Shown: one piece after another, positions 14,462 to 21,521 of the stretch
Position numbering within the stretch: the first letter of the stretch is position 1
How the letters are laid out: every line of letters starts with the position of its first letter
Origin: Gammaproteobacteria bacterium
GTDB lineage: Bacteria > Pseudomonadota > Gammaproteobacteria > Steroidobacterales > Steroidobacteraceae
Direction: 5' to 3'
Assembly: GCA_004297335.1 (NCBI GenBank)
Contig: SCUD01000175.1
Location: 1-64,000, forward strand
DNA: 64,000 bases
Translations under genes and position numbers: made by a program
The notes under the pieces: generated by a model
What the model was told of the DNA's origin: nothing
Database searches by the model: none
Seen by the model: only the letters and a program-made list of their open reading frames with translations

Positions 14462-15748
14462 TTACTGCTGCGCCATCACCCCGGCCAGCGCCAGTACCGG
14501 CGCAAATCCGCCGCCGGGCGTGCGGAAATTCGTGGTCTGGCCGCGCCACAGGCGGGCCGCGCGCAGCCAGGTCGCACCGTCGCCGCAGTAATTGCGGATG
14601 TCCACGCGCAGGTCGGCCGGCTGCCCGTCGACGGTGACGCGCCGCATCGAGGTCGGCGCGATGGCCTGCGCGACGTAGCGATGCGCGAGGATGTGCTGGA
14701 ACGCACTGCGCGCCAGGCCATCGCCGCGATAGGCGGCCTTGCTGCCGTAGCCGTCCACCGGCTTGAAGAACAGTCCCTTGCGCCGCTGCCAGAGTTCATC
14801 GGCGTGCTCGGGTGTCACGATTTCGGTGCGCGGGATCGTGCGCAGCAGGTGGGTGCGCTCGTTCTCGTCGAGCCCGGCGGCGCGCAGCAGCTCCTCGTCG
14901 CCGAGCGCGGCGAGCAGGCGCTTGTCGGCCCAATGCGCGTGGCCGGCGGGATTCGGAATCACGACCGCGAGACCGCGTTCCTCGGCGAGCCGCAGCGCGG
15001 CGTGGCGCTCCTCGGCGAGATAGAAATCCGTCAGGCGGTTATAGACGAGATCGATCTTCGCCTCGCCGAACCACAGGCCGCTGTCGCGGACCTCGAGTGC
15101 AGCGGCATCGGCGATCAGGCTCTTCCAGCCGGCCGCCTCGAACAGGCGCTGGTACAGCAGGAACTCCGGATACAGGTACTGGTTCGGCGGGTCGTCGTCC
15201 ACGAGCGCCACAGTCGCGAGCGGCGCGTTGCCGCGCGCGGCCGCCCAGCCGCAGCGGAAGCAGCCGGTGATCTGCGCAGCCACCTCGTCCGGCGACAGGC
15301 TGACCGCCCTCAGCGCGGCCATCGGCTCGGCGACCTCGGGGCAGCACGCGGTCACTGCGCGGGCGAGCTCGAGGTTCACCAGCAGGCCACCCGGATTGGT
15401 GTTGATCTCGATGAGCTGCGGCAGCTCGTCGCCGAGGTGGAAATCGAAGCCGAGCATTCCGCCATTGACCGAGCGCGCACTGGCCGCGATGGCCGGCGCC
15501 TGCCGGGTGACATGCGCGCACAACGCCGGGCTCGTGAGCGCACGCGTGATGAGGGCGATGGTGCGGTCCATCACCGCCGCGTCGCCGGGATCGAGGAAGA
15601 CGACATTGCCCGCGACGAGCCCCGGCCGCGAGTCGAAGAGCTCCGCCAGGCGCGGGTCGCGCGCCAGCCCTTCGCGCAGTGCCTGCCGGTCGAGCCAGAG
15701 GCACTGGCAGGCGGCGTTCAGCACGGTCGCGAGCCGGTCGTCGTTCAT
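14462..15748 (-). CDS. ATP-grasp-like protein at the end of the gcd operon
   Basis: The 428-residue protein has features of an ATP-grasp ligase. NGGMLGFDFHLGDELPQLIE ends in the metal-binding-like INTNPGGLLVN, and a late FFKPVDGYGSKAAYRGDGL resembles the ATP-binding Lys and Gly-rich loop. LAVVIPNPAGHAHWADKRLL lies between. The order of motifs may be circularly permuted relative to classical ATP-grasp enzymes. The ATG at 15748 (MNDDRLATVL) is chosen because the long upstream extension runs into the carboxyltransferase gene. It lies 44 bp after gcdA and is probably co-transcribed, but I cannot link it to glutarate metabolism. Function unknown. Confidence 0.65.
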   Translation of the reverse strand: MNDDRLATVLNAACQCLWLDRQALREGLARDPRLAELFDSRPGLVAGNVVFLDPGDAAVMDRTIALITRALTSPALCAHVTRQAPAIAASARSVNGGMLGFDFHLGDELPQLIEINTNPGGLLVNLELARAVTACCPEVAEPMAALRAVSLSPDEVAAQITGCFRCGWAAARGNAPLATVALVDDDPPNQYLYPEFLLYQRLFEAAGWKSLIADAAALEVRDSGLWFGEAKIDLVYNRLTDFYLAEERHAALRLAEERGLAVVIPNPAGHAHWADKRLLAALGDEELLRAAGLDENERTHLLRTIPRTEIVTPEHADELWQRRKGLFFKPVDGYGSKAAYRGDGLARSAFQHILAHRYVAQAIAPTSMRRVTVDGQPADLRVDIRNYCGDGATWLRAARLWRGQTTNFRTPGGGFAPVLALAGVMAQQ

Positions 15749-15792
15749 CAGTGCCCCCGCCCGGACCCACCGGCCCGGGCGCAGCTCGGCGT

Positions 15793-17526
15793 TCAGCCGC
15801 GGATGATCCGCGGCAGCAGCATCTGGTGGCGCGGGCAGATCGACTTCGGGTTCTGGTAGGCGCTGCCGGCGAAGGCCTGCAGGTAGCCACGCAGTGCCTT
15901 CAGGTCGACGATCTCGTCCACGAGGCCATGGCGCGCGCACCAGGCCGGCCGCGAGGTCTCGTAGTACTTCCGCGCCATCTCGTTCATCTTCGCGGCGATC
16001 GGCTCGAGCGGCTTGCCGGCGTCCTTGTCCTTGACCGCGCGGCGCGCATAGGTGGCGACCGCCGCGGTCTCACCGTGCATCACGTAGATCTCAGTCGCCG
16101 CAGTGCCGAGCGTGAAGGCGTTCTGCCGGTTGGCCGTCGGCCCACCCATGATGTAGTGCGCCGCGGCGCTGCCCTTGCGCAGCACGACGAGCATCATCGG
16201 CACGTCCACCTGCTGGATGGAATACACGAGGCTGGCGCCGAGACCGAGCAGCTCGGCTTTCTCCGCCGCATCGCCGACGTCGATGCCGCTGGTGTCCTGC
16301 AGCCAGATTACCGGCACGCGATCGCGCCCGCAGTGGGTCACGAACTCGTTCATCTTGATCAGGCCCTGGCGGTACAGCTTGCCGCCGATGCCGGGGTAGT
16401 CCGCATATTCCGGATAGCCGGCCGGCAGCAGGCCCTGGCGGTTGCCGATCACGCCGATCAGCATGCCGTCGATCTTGACCAGTCCGGTGTAGATTTCCGG
16501 GCCGTAGTCCGGGCGGAACTCCAGGTGCTCGCTGCCGTCCACCACGCGCGCAAGGATCTCCTCGAGCACGTAGGGTTCCTTCTGGTTGAAGGGCAGCAAA
16601 TGATAGAGATCCTCCGCCGGCAGCGCGGGCTCCGCCGGCGCGGCGACGCGGAAGAACATCGGGTCGTAGGCCGGGATCGCGCGCATGTAGTCCTTGATGC
16701 CGTCGAGGACGCCCCGTTCCTCGTCGCAGACATGCGTGAAGAAGCCGGTCTCGTTGTAGTGCGTCTCGACGCGACCGGGTGGCCGCTCCTTGAGATCGCG
16801 CGTGACGTTGATCAGCTGCTCGAGTCCCTCGACGTCAAAGCCGCCACGCGGCGACATGCCTGAGACGATGCCGGCGCCGCCGACGGCGATGTTGGCGTCC
16901 TTGTGCGCGATCAGGATGGTCGGCGTGATGCCCTGGTAGCCGCCGCCGGCCGGATTCGTGCCGTAGATGCCGGCGAGGATCGGGATGCCGGCCTGCTCGA
17001 GCTCGGCGTGCCGGAAGAACGGCGCGCCGGAGCCGCGCCGCCCGGCATAGAACTTCTCCTGGTCGGGCAGCTTCACGCCGCTGCAGTTGACCAGCCAGAC
17101 GAGCGGGATGTGCAGCCGCTTCGCCAGGTCAGTGACGCGCAGGATGTTGTCCGGCTGCCCGGCGATCCAGGCCCCGGCAAGCACCTTGTTGTCGAAGCCG
17201 ATGATCACGGCCCAGCGCCCCGCGATCCGGCCGAGGCCATCGACCACGTTGGTCGTGCCTTCCTCGTTCTCCTCGGGGTTGTAGAGGCTGTGCAGCGGAT
17301 GCCAGGTGCCCGGATCGACCAGGTACTCGAGCCGCTGCCAAATGGTCAGTCCGCCGCGCGCGTTGATCGTCTCGGCCGGGATCCCGACCTTCTCCCGCTC
17401 CTTGCGCAGCGCCGCGATCCCGGCCTCGACGGTCTCGAGGCTGGCGCGACTGTCCTTCGAGCGCGCAATGCGGTTCTCGCGGAGCGGCTTGCCGAAGCCG
17501 GGCATCTTCTCGAAATACGGTCTCAT
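15793..17526 (-). CDS. gcdA: Glutaconyl-CoA decarboxylase, carboxyltransferase (alpha) subunit
   Basis: GcdA transfers the carboxyl group from glutaconyl-CoA to biotin on the carrier subunit, giving crotonyl-CoA. The 577-residue protein follows the GcdA pattern end to end. It opens with YFEKMPGFGKPLREN, then VLAGAWIAGQPDNILR, NPAGGGYQGITPTILIAHKD and AVGGAGIVSGMSPRGG (oxyanion loops of the crotonase-like fold). The second half has YRQGLIKMNEFVTHCGRDRV, QDTSGIDVGDAAEKAELLGL and the C-terminal AYQNPKSICPRHQMLLPR. The length is close to the roughly 587 residues I recall for characterised GcdA. GAGG lies upstream of the ATG and overlaps the end of the dehydrogenase gene. The adjoining beta, gamma and biotin subunits support a membrane sodium-pump complex. 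Confidence 0.9.
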   Translation of the reverse strand: MRPYFEKMPGFGKPLRENRIARSKDSRASLETVEAGIAALRKEREKVGIPAETINARGGLTIWQRLEYLVDPGTWHPLHSLYNPEENEEGTTNVVDGLGRIAGRWAVIIGFDNKVLAGAWIAGQPDNILRVTDLAKRLHIPLVWLVNCSGVKLPDQEKFYAGRRGSGAPFFRHAELEQAGIPILAGIYGTNPAGGGYQGITPTILIAHKDANIAVGGAGIVSGMSPRGGFDVEGLEQLINVTRDLKERPPGRVETHYNETGFFTHVCDEERGVLDGIKDYMRAIPAYDPMFFRVAAPAEPALPAEDLYHLLPFNQKEPYVLEEILARVVDGSEHLEFRPDYGPEIYTGLVKIDGMLIGVIGNRQGLLPAGYPEYADYPGIGGKLYRQGLIKMNEFVTHCGRDRVPVIWLQDTSGIDVGDAAEKAELLGLGASLVYSIQQVDVPMMLVVLRKGSAAAHYIMGGPTANRQNAFTLGTAATEIYVMHGETAAVATYARRAVKDKDAGKPLEPIAAKMNEMARKYYETSRPAWCARHGLVDEIVDLKALRGYLQAFAGSAYQNPKSICPRHQMLLPRIIRG

Positions 17527-17536
17527 CGATCTGCCC

Positions 17537-18697
17537 TCAGTCGCGGTTCGGGGTGAAGCCCAGTGCCATGCCCGCGATGATGACCTTCTGGATGTTGGAG
17601 GTGCCCTCGACTACCTGCAGTGACTTGGAGTCGCGGTAGAAGCGCTCGGCCGGATACTCGGTGGAGAAGCCGTAGGAGCCGTAGATCTTCATGCACTCGT
17701 TCGCGGCATGCACGGCCGCCTCGGAGGCCGCGTACTTGGCGACCGAGGTCTCGAACTGGTTCGGCTTGCCCTGGTCCTTCAGCCACGCGGCCCGGTAGAC
17801 CAGCATCTGCGCGGCCTGATGCTCGACCGTGAGCTCGGCGATCTGCGCCTGGACCATCTGGTGCTGCGAAATCGGCTTGCCGAACTGGGTGCGCTCGTTG
17901 GCGTACTGGATCGCCAGGTCGAGCGCCCCGCCGGCGACGCCCAGCGCGCCGGCCGCGCAGCCAAGGCGGGTCTGGTTCAACTGCCACATGCAGATGCGGA
18001 AGCCGTCACCGGGCCTGCCCAGCACGTTGTCCTTCGGCACCTTCATGCCGTCGAAGGTGAACTCACCGGTCGGCGCGCACTTGAGGCCGAGCTTGGTCTC
18101 GATCGGACGCGCGCTGCAGCCGGGCATGTTCTTCGGCTCGATGAGGAAGGCGGTGATGCCCTTGTTGCCGGCCGCACGGTCGGTGTAGGCATACAGCAGG
18201 CCGGCATCGCCGACATGCGCCTGCGAGATCCAGATCTTGCCGCCGTGCACCTCCCAGTGGTCGCCCTTGTCGACGGCATAGGTGCGCATGCTGGCGACAT
18301 CCGAGCCGGTGTTCGGCTCGGTCATGGCGAAGAAGCCGAGCTGCGTGCCCGCGACCCAGCCGGGCACGTACTTCTCCTTCTGCGCCTGCGTGCCGAACCG
18401 GCACACGGTCAGCGCGGGACCCAGGTTCTGCATGTTGAACGGCAGCCGCCACGAGGCCGAGACCCTGGCGATCTGCTCGGCCATCAGGACCGACTCGCTG
18501 AAGCCCATGCCGCTGCCGCCGAATTCCTCGGGCACGGCGCAGGAGAAGAACCCGAGCCCGCCCATCCGGGCGACGCGGTCGGCGCGAAACTCGTGGTTGC
18601 GCTCCTCTTCCTCGAGCGTGGGCGCGATGTCCTCGGCGGCGAAGCGCCGTGCGGTTTCCTGGATCAGGAGCTGGTCTTCGGTCAGTGCAAAGTTCAT
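17537..18697 (-). CDS. Acyl-CoA dehydrogenase, probably non-decarboxylating glutaryl-CoA dehydrogenase
   Basis: This FAD enzyme likely oxidises glutaryl-CoA to glutaconyl-CoA without decarboxylation, leaving the CO2 release to the Gcd pump. The 386-residue protein has GFFAMTEPNTGSDVASMRT, GDHWEVHGGKIWISQAHVGD, RTQFGKPISQHQMVQAQIAE and the catalytic base region SLQVVEGTSNIQK (Glu in VEGT). From memory it resembles the dehydrogenase described from Desulfococcus, including the AYTDRAAGNKGITAFLIEP stretch. Its place between the gcdB and gcdA genes is strong context. The alternative is another short-chain or dicarboxylyl-CoA dehydrogenase, so substrate assignment is an inference. Confidence 0.82.
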   Translation of the reverse strand: MNFALTEDQLLIQETARRFAAEDIAPTLEEEERNHEFRADRVARMGGLGFFSCAVPEEFGGSGMGFSESVLMAEQIARVSASWRLPFNMQNLGPALTVCRFGTQAQKEKYVPGWVAGTQLGFFAMTEPNTGSDVASMRTYAVDKGDHWEVHGGKIWISQAHVGDAGLLYAYTDRAAGNKGITAFLIEPKNMPGCSARPIETKLGLKCAPTGEFTFDGMKVPKDNVLGRPGDGFRICMWQLNQTRLGCAAGALGVAGGALDLAIQYANERTQFGKPISQHQMVQAQIAELTVEHQAAQMLVYRAAWLKDQGKPNQFETSVAKYAASEAAVHAANECMKIYGSYGFSTEYPAERFYRDSKSLQVVEGTSNIQKVIIAGMALGFTPNRD

Positions 18698-18734
18698 CGT
18701 CTTTCTCGTTTCAGCCGGATTCGATGGCTGCTGC

Positions 18735-19940
18735 TCAGCGCAGCAGCGTGACGTAGATGGCGGCGATGATCGCCGAGGTGATGACGCCGCAGATGCTTGC
18801 GCCCATCGCCCACGGCAGGATCACGGCGAACTTGTTGGCCGCGCGGACCTCCTTCTGGGCCACCTTGGCCGTGGTCGGGATGCAGGAGATGCCGGCGATG
18901 CCGATCGCCGGGTTGAAGCTGCGGCCGCTCGCCAGCCAGACCACGTAGCCGCCGATGATGCCGCCGATGCCGGACAGCAGCAGGGCGAGGATGCCGAACA
19001 CCAGCAGCAGGACGACCTTGGGGTTCAGGATGGTGCCGGCCTCGCACAGGACGCCGAGCAGCAGTCCCAGGAAGAACGTCGCCCCGTACAGCACTGGCCC
19101 GCCGATGAAGTCGACGAAGGGCTTCGGGCCGGCCTCGCGGATGACGATGCCGAGGAAGAAGGACATGAACAGCGGCGCCGCCACCGGCAGCAGCAGGCAC
19201 AGCAGCGTATTGATGATCACCGCGAAGGTGACCTTCTCCGCCGCGGAGACGCTCGGAATCTGCTTCGCATCCATCTTGATCCCGCGCAGCTGCTTCGGGA
19301 CCATGAACCGGACCAGGTAGGGATAACCCGCGTAGGTCAGGCTCAGGTAGAGGTAGGCGACGATCGTGATCGGCACGAACAGGTCGTCGGCCAGGATCAG
19401 CGAGGTGTAGAGCACCATCGGGCCGTCGGCACTGCCGATCATCGCCACCGCCGCGGCCTCCTTGAAGGTGAAGCCGACGGCGACCGCGAGCGGGAAGGTC
19501 AGCAGCGTGCCGAGTTCCGCGAACAGCGCGATGCACATGCTGCGGAACGGCGAAATCAGCATGTAGCCGATGTCGGTGATGACGCCGATGCCCATGAACA
19601 CGAGGCAGGCGATCAGGCCATTGCTGAACGTGAAGGTGTAGATGGGCTGCAGGAAATTGATCTGCAGCTCGTTGACGAGCTCGGTCGTCTCGCTCGCCAT
19701 CGGGTCGAGGAAGATCGTGCCCATCACCGAGCCGGACAAATAGAGGACCGCGGCATTCACGGAAGTCATGCCGATGCCCATCGGGATCATGATCAGCGGA
19801 TCGAGCGTGCCCTTGACGCCGAGCCAGACGAAGGCGATGCCGAGCAGGATCAGCACGATCCGCGCGACCATGATCGCCGGTTCGGCGGCGACCAGCGTCG
19901 CGACGCCCTGGAAGATGGACAGCAAATCAATCTCTGGCAC
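18735..19940 (-). CDS. gcdB: Na+-translocating decarboxylase beta subunit
   Basis: The integral membrane subunit decarboxylates carboxybiotin and exports Na+. The 401-residue protein is almost entirely hydrophobic helices. It has the two family ion-path motifs: AMIGSADGPMVLYTSLILAD (the conserved Asp region of OadB/GcdB) and NPAIGIAGISCIPTTAKVAQ (the Asn/Ser region). I start it at a GTG (19940) with AAGGGGAG eight bases upstream, giving the N-terminus VPEIDLLSIFQGVATLV. The longer open frame above it covers the small subunit. It sits 2 bp after the small-subunit stop and 37 bp before the dehydrogenase. Confidence 0.93.
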   Translation of the reverse strand: MPEIDLLSIFQGVATLVAAEPAIMVARIVLILLGIAFVWLGVKGTLDPLIMIPMGIGMTSVNAAVLYLSGSVMGTIFLDPMASETTELVNELQINFLQPIYTFTFSNGLIACLVFMGIGVITDIGYMLISPFRSMCIALFAELGTLLTFPLAVAVGFTFKEAAAVAMIGSADGPMVLYTSLILADDLFVPITIVAYLYLSLTYAGYPYLVRFMVPKQLRGIKMDAKQIPSVSAAEKVTFAVIINTLLCLLLPVAAPLFMSFFLGIVIREAGPKPFVDFIGGPVLYGATFFLGLLLGVLCEAGTILNPKVVLLLVFGILALLLSGIGGIIGGYVVWLASGRSFNPAIGIAGISCIPTTAKVAQKEVRAANKFAVILPWAMGASICGVITSAIIAAIYVTLLR

Positions 19941-19942
19941 GT

Positions 19943-20104
19943 TCAGCTCCCCTTGCCTGGCTCGCTGGCTGCCGGTGCCGGCGGACGCAGCCTGCGGATG
20001 GCGTTGAAGATCAACTGAATGACGCCGGCGACGAGCAGTGAGATCAGCACCGACAGGCCGGCCACGAACAGCATCAGCTTGAACGCGCCCATGAAGTCTT
20101 CCAA
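19943..20104 (-). CDS. gcdD: Small membrane subunit of the decarboxylase (OadG/GcdD-like)
   Basis: A 53-codon frame between the biotin carrier and gcdB encodes one hydrophobic helix, FKLMLFVAGLSVLISLLVAG, followed by a basic stretch and a Pro/Ala-rich tail (RRLRPPAPAASEPGKGS). That is the layout of the small anchoring subunit of sodium-pumping decarboxylases. Two starts are possible. The TTG at 20104 has GAGGAG nine bases upstream and the ATG at 20092 has GGAAG close by. I use the TTG; the ATG would give 49 residues. Its stop is 2 bp from the gcdB GTG. The sequence is short, so the call depends on position and topology. Confidence 0.75.
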   Translation of the reverse strand: MEDFMGAFKLMLFVAGLSVLISLLVAGVIQLIFNAIRRLRPPAPAASEPGKGS

Positions 20105-20193
20105 GTTCCGGTACTCCTCGATGCGGCGGGGCCTGCGGGCCGGGCAGCAGCGGCTCGCCCGCTCCCCGGGGGCGGGAGCGATGCGGTGGTGGA

Positions 20194-20409
20194 TTATTCG
20201 ATGACCAGCAGCAGCTGGTTGGATTCGACTGCGGCGCCCGGCTCGACCTTGATTGCCGTAATCCGGCCATCGGCAGGAGCGAAGATCGGATTTTCCATCT
20301 TCAGGGCTTCCAGGATCATCAACTCGTCCTCGTTGCTGACCTGGTCGCCGACCTTGCAGAAGATCTCCGTGATCTTCCCCGACATCGGTGCCGTGACATT
20401 GACCGCCAT
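20194..20409 (-). CDS. gcdC: Biotin carrier subunit of the decarboxylase
   Basis: This biotin/lipoyl-attachment domain carries CO2 between the carboxyltransferase and the membrane beta subunit. The 71-residue protein MAVNVTAPMSGKITEIFCKV has the biotinylated Lys in ILEALKMENPIFAP. The usual motif is EAMKM, so Leu replaces the first Met here, a change that biotin ligases often tolerate. The ATG at 20409 has GGGAGGAGAAGG upstream; the longer frame to 20472 is not family-like. Unlike many GcdC proteins it lacks an Ala/Pro-rich linker and is just the carrier domain. It is the first gene of the operon. Confidence 0.9.
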   Translation of the reverse strand: MAVNVTAPMSGKITEIFCKVGDQVSNEDELMILEALKMENPIFAPADGRITAIKVEPGAAVESNQLLLVIE

Positions 20410-20517
20410 CCGCCTTCTCCTCCCAAAGGAACTGCCAAGGACCCTGACCCGGACCCCTGGAGCCCCGATCAACGGCCTATTCTATCCTGTAGGGGAGCCG
20501 ACGGCACCCCGGGTGCC

Positions 20518-20547
20518 CCCTTGAACTCCGGAAGCTGGTCTCCATCT
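20518..20547 (+). promoter_or_regulatory. Sigma-32-like heat-shock promoter
   Basis: CCCTTGAA (20518-20525) and CTCCATCT (20540-20547), 14 bp apart, fit the E. coli heat-shock consensus CTTGAA and CCCCATNT with one mismatch in the -10. It lies 50 bp before the first Hsp20 start, the expected place. A GGCACCC-C-GGGTGCC palindrome (20503-20517) precedes it, shared with the divergent gcd operon; its role is unknown. Confidence 0.6.
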
Positions 20548-20597
20548 CTGGAACATGCCCGCGAGGGCGTGGAATTACGGGATCAGGAGGAGCGGTC

Positions 20598-21041
20598 ATG
20601 TTTGGAATTTCAAGGGTCTTCGACGGCGGCCTGCTGCAGGAATTCAGGCGCCTCGAGCAGGAGATGGACGAGATGCTGGGGCGCTCGCCGTGGCCGGCCG
20701 CCACCCGCCCGGCCTCGCGCGGGACCTACCCGCCGATGAACATCGGGACGACGCCGGACAACGTCGAGGTGTACCTGTTTGCCGCCGGGCTCGATCCGGC
20801 GACCGTCGATATCTCGGTGCAGCAGAACCTGCTGACGGTGTCGGGCCAGCGCAAGGTCCCGGAGCAGAAGAAGGCTACCTGGTATCGGCAGGAGCGCTTC
20901 GACGGCGCGTTCCGTCGGGTCATCAGCCTGCCCGACGACGTGGACCCGGATCGGGTCAGCGCACGCTACCGGGACGGGGTGCTGCAGATCACGGCCGGCC
21001 GTCGCCAGGCCGCGAAGCCCCGGCAGATCGAGATTCACTGA
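20598..21041 (+). CDS. Small heat-shock protein (Hsp20), first of two
   Basis: This is an ATP-independent holdase chaperone of the alpha-crystallin type. The 147-residue protein starts MFGISRVFDGGLLQEFRRLE. Its alpha-crystallin domain begins with PPMNIGTTPDNVEVYLFAAG and continues through VDISVQQNLLTVSGQRKVPE, and ERFDGAFRRVISLPDDVDPD contains the family's 'GxFxRxxxLP' loop. It ends RYRDGVLQITAGRR, where the A-x-x-x-G-V-L motif is intact. GGAGGAG precedes the ATG. A sigma-32-like promoter lies just upstream. The second Hsp20 follows 15 bp later. Confidence 0.92.
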   Translation: MFGISRVFDGGLLQEFRRLEQEMDEMLGRSPWPAATRPASRGTYPPMNIGTTPDNVEVYLFAAGLDPATVDISVQQNLLTVSGQRKVPEQKKATWYRQERFDGAFRRVISLPDDVDPDRVSARYRDGVLQITAGRRQAAKPRQIEIH

Positions 21042-21056
21042 AAGCGGAGGCCGATC

Positions 21057-21461
21057 ATGAGCAATACACAGGAAGTCACGAAGCAGACTGAGGCCGGGGC
21101 CCAGGGCCGGCCGCAGGCGCGGGAGGCCGGCTACACGCTGGTCCCGCCGGTGGATATCTTCGAGGATGCGGACGGCGTCAGCCTCGTGCTCGACATGCCC
21201 GGCGTCACCAAGGACCGTCTCAGGATCGAGGCCGAGCGCGAGGCGCTCGTGGTCGAGGGCGAGGCCGCGATCAACGTGCCGGATGGCATCGAGCCGGCCT
21301 ACGCCGAGATCCGCTCGACGCGCTACCGCCGCAGCTTCACGCTGACCAGCGAACTCGACGCGGATCGCATCGAGGCGAGCCTGAAGGACGGCGTGCTGTC
21401 CCTGCGCATCCCCAAGCGTGCGGAACTGAAACCGCGCCGGATCGAGGTCCAGGCCGCCTGA
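21057..21461 (+). CDS. Small heat-shock protein (Hsp20), second
   Basis: The 134-residue Hsp20 has the alpha-crystallin domain VDIFEDADGVSLVLDMPGVT, then DRLRIEAEREALVVEGEAAI, RSTRYRRSFTLTSELDADRI and a closing ASLKDGVLSLRIPKRAE. The N-terminal tail is hydrophilic (MSNTQEVTKQTEAGAQGRPQ), unlike the hydrophobic tail of its neighbour. The two may therefore differ in assembly or substrate preference. It lies 15 bp behind the first gene with its own GGAGG and is probably co-transcribed from the same heat-shock promoter. The frame ends just before the M20 peptidase. Confidence 0.92.
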   Translation: MSNTQEVTKQTEAGAQGRPQAREAGYTLVPPVDIFEDADGVSLVLDMPGVTKDRLRIEAEREALVVEGEAAINVPDGIEPAYAEIRSTRYRRSFTLTSELDADRIEASLKDGVLSLRIPKRAELKPRRIEVQAA

Positions 21462-21521
21462 AGCCGCGGCCGCCACCTATTTCCCCTGCGGAAGTGGGTG
21501 GCGGCCGCCTATACTTGGCCG

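Noticed and set aside
14681-15859. 392-codon plus-strand frame and the 394-codon frame at 15679-16863
   Set aside because: Both oppose the ATP-grasp and gcdA genes and have no family resemblance.
18282-20018. 578-codon plus-strand open frame with His/Asp/Gln-rich sequence
   Set aside because: It is the antisense shadow of gcdB and the acyl-CoA dehydrogenase. Its low-complexity composition and lack of any family match are typical of a shadow in GC-rich DNA.
20503-20517. GGCACCC-C-GGGTGCC as a terminator
   Set aside because: It has no T-tract on either strand and sits between two divergent genes, so it is not a terminator; it may be an operator but there is no support.
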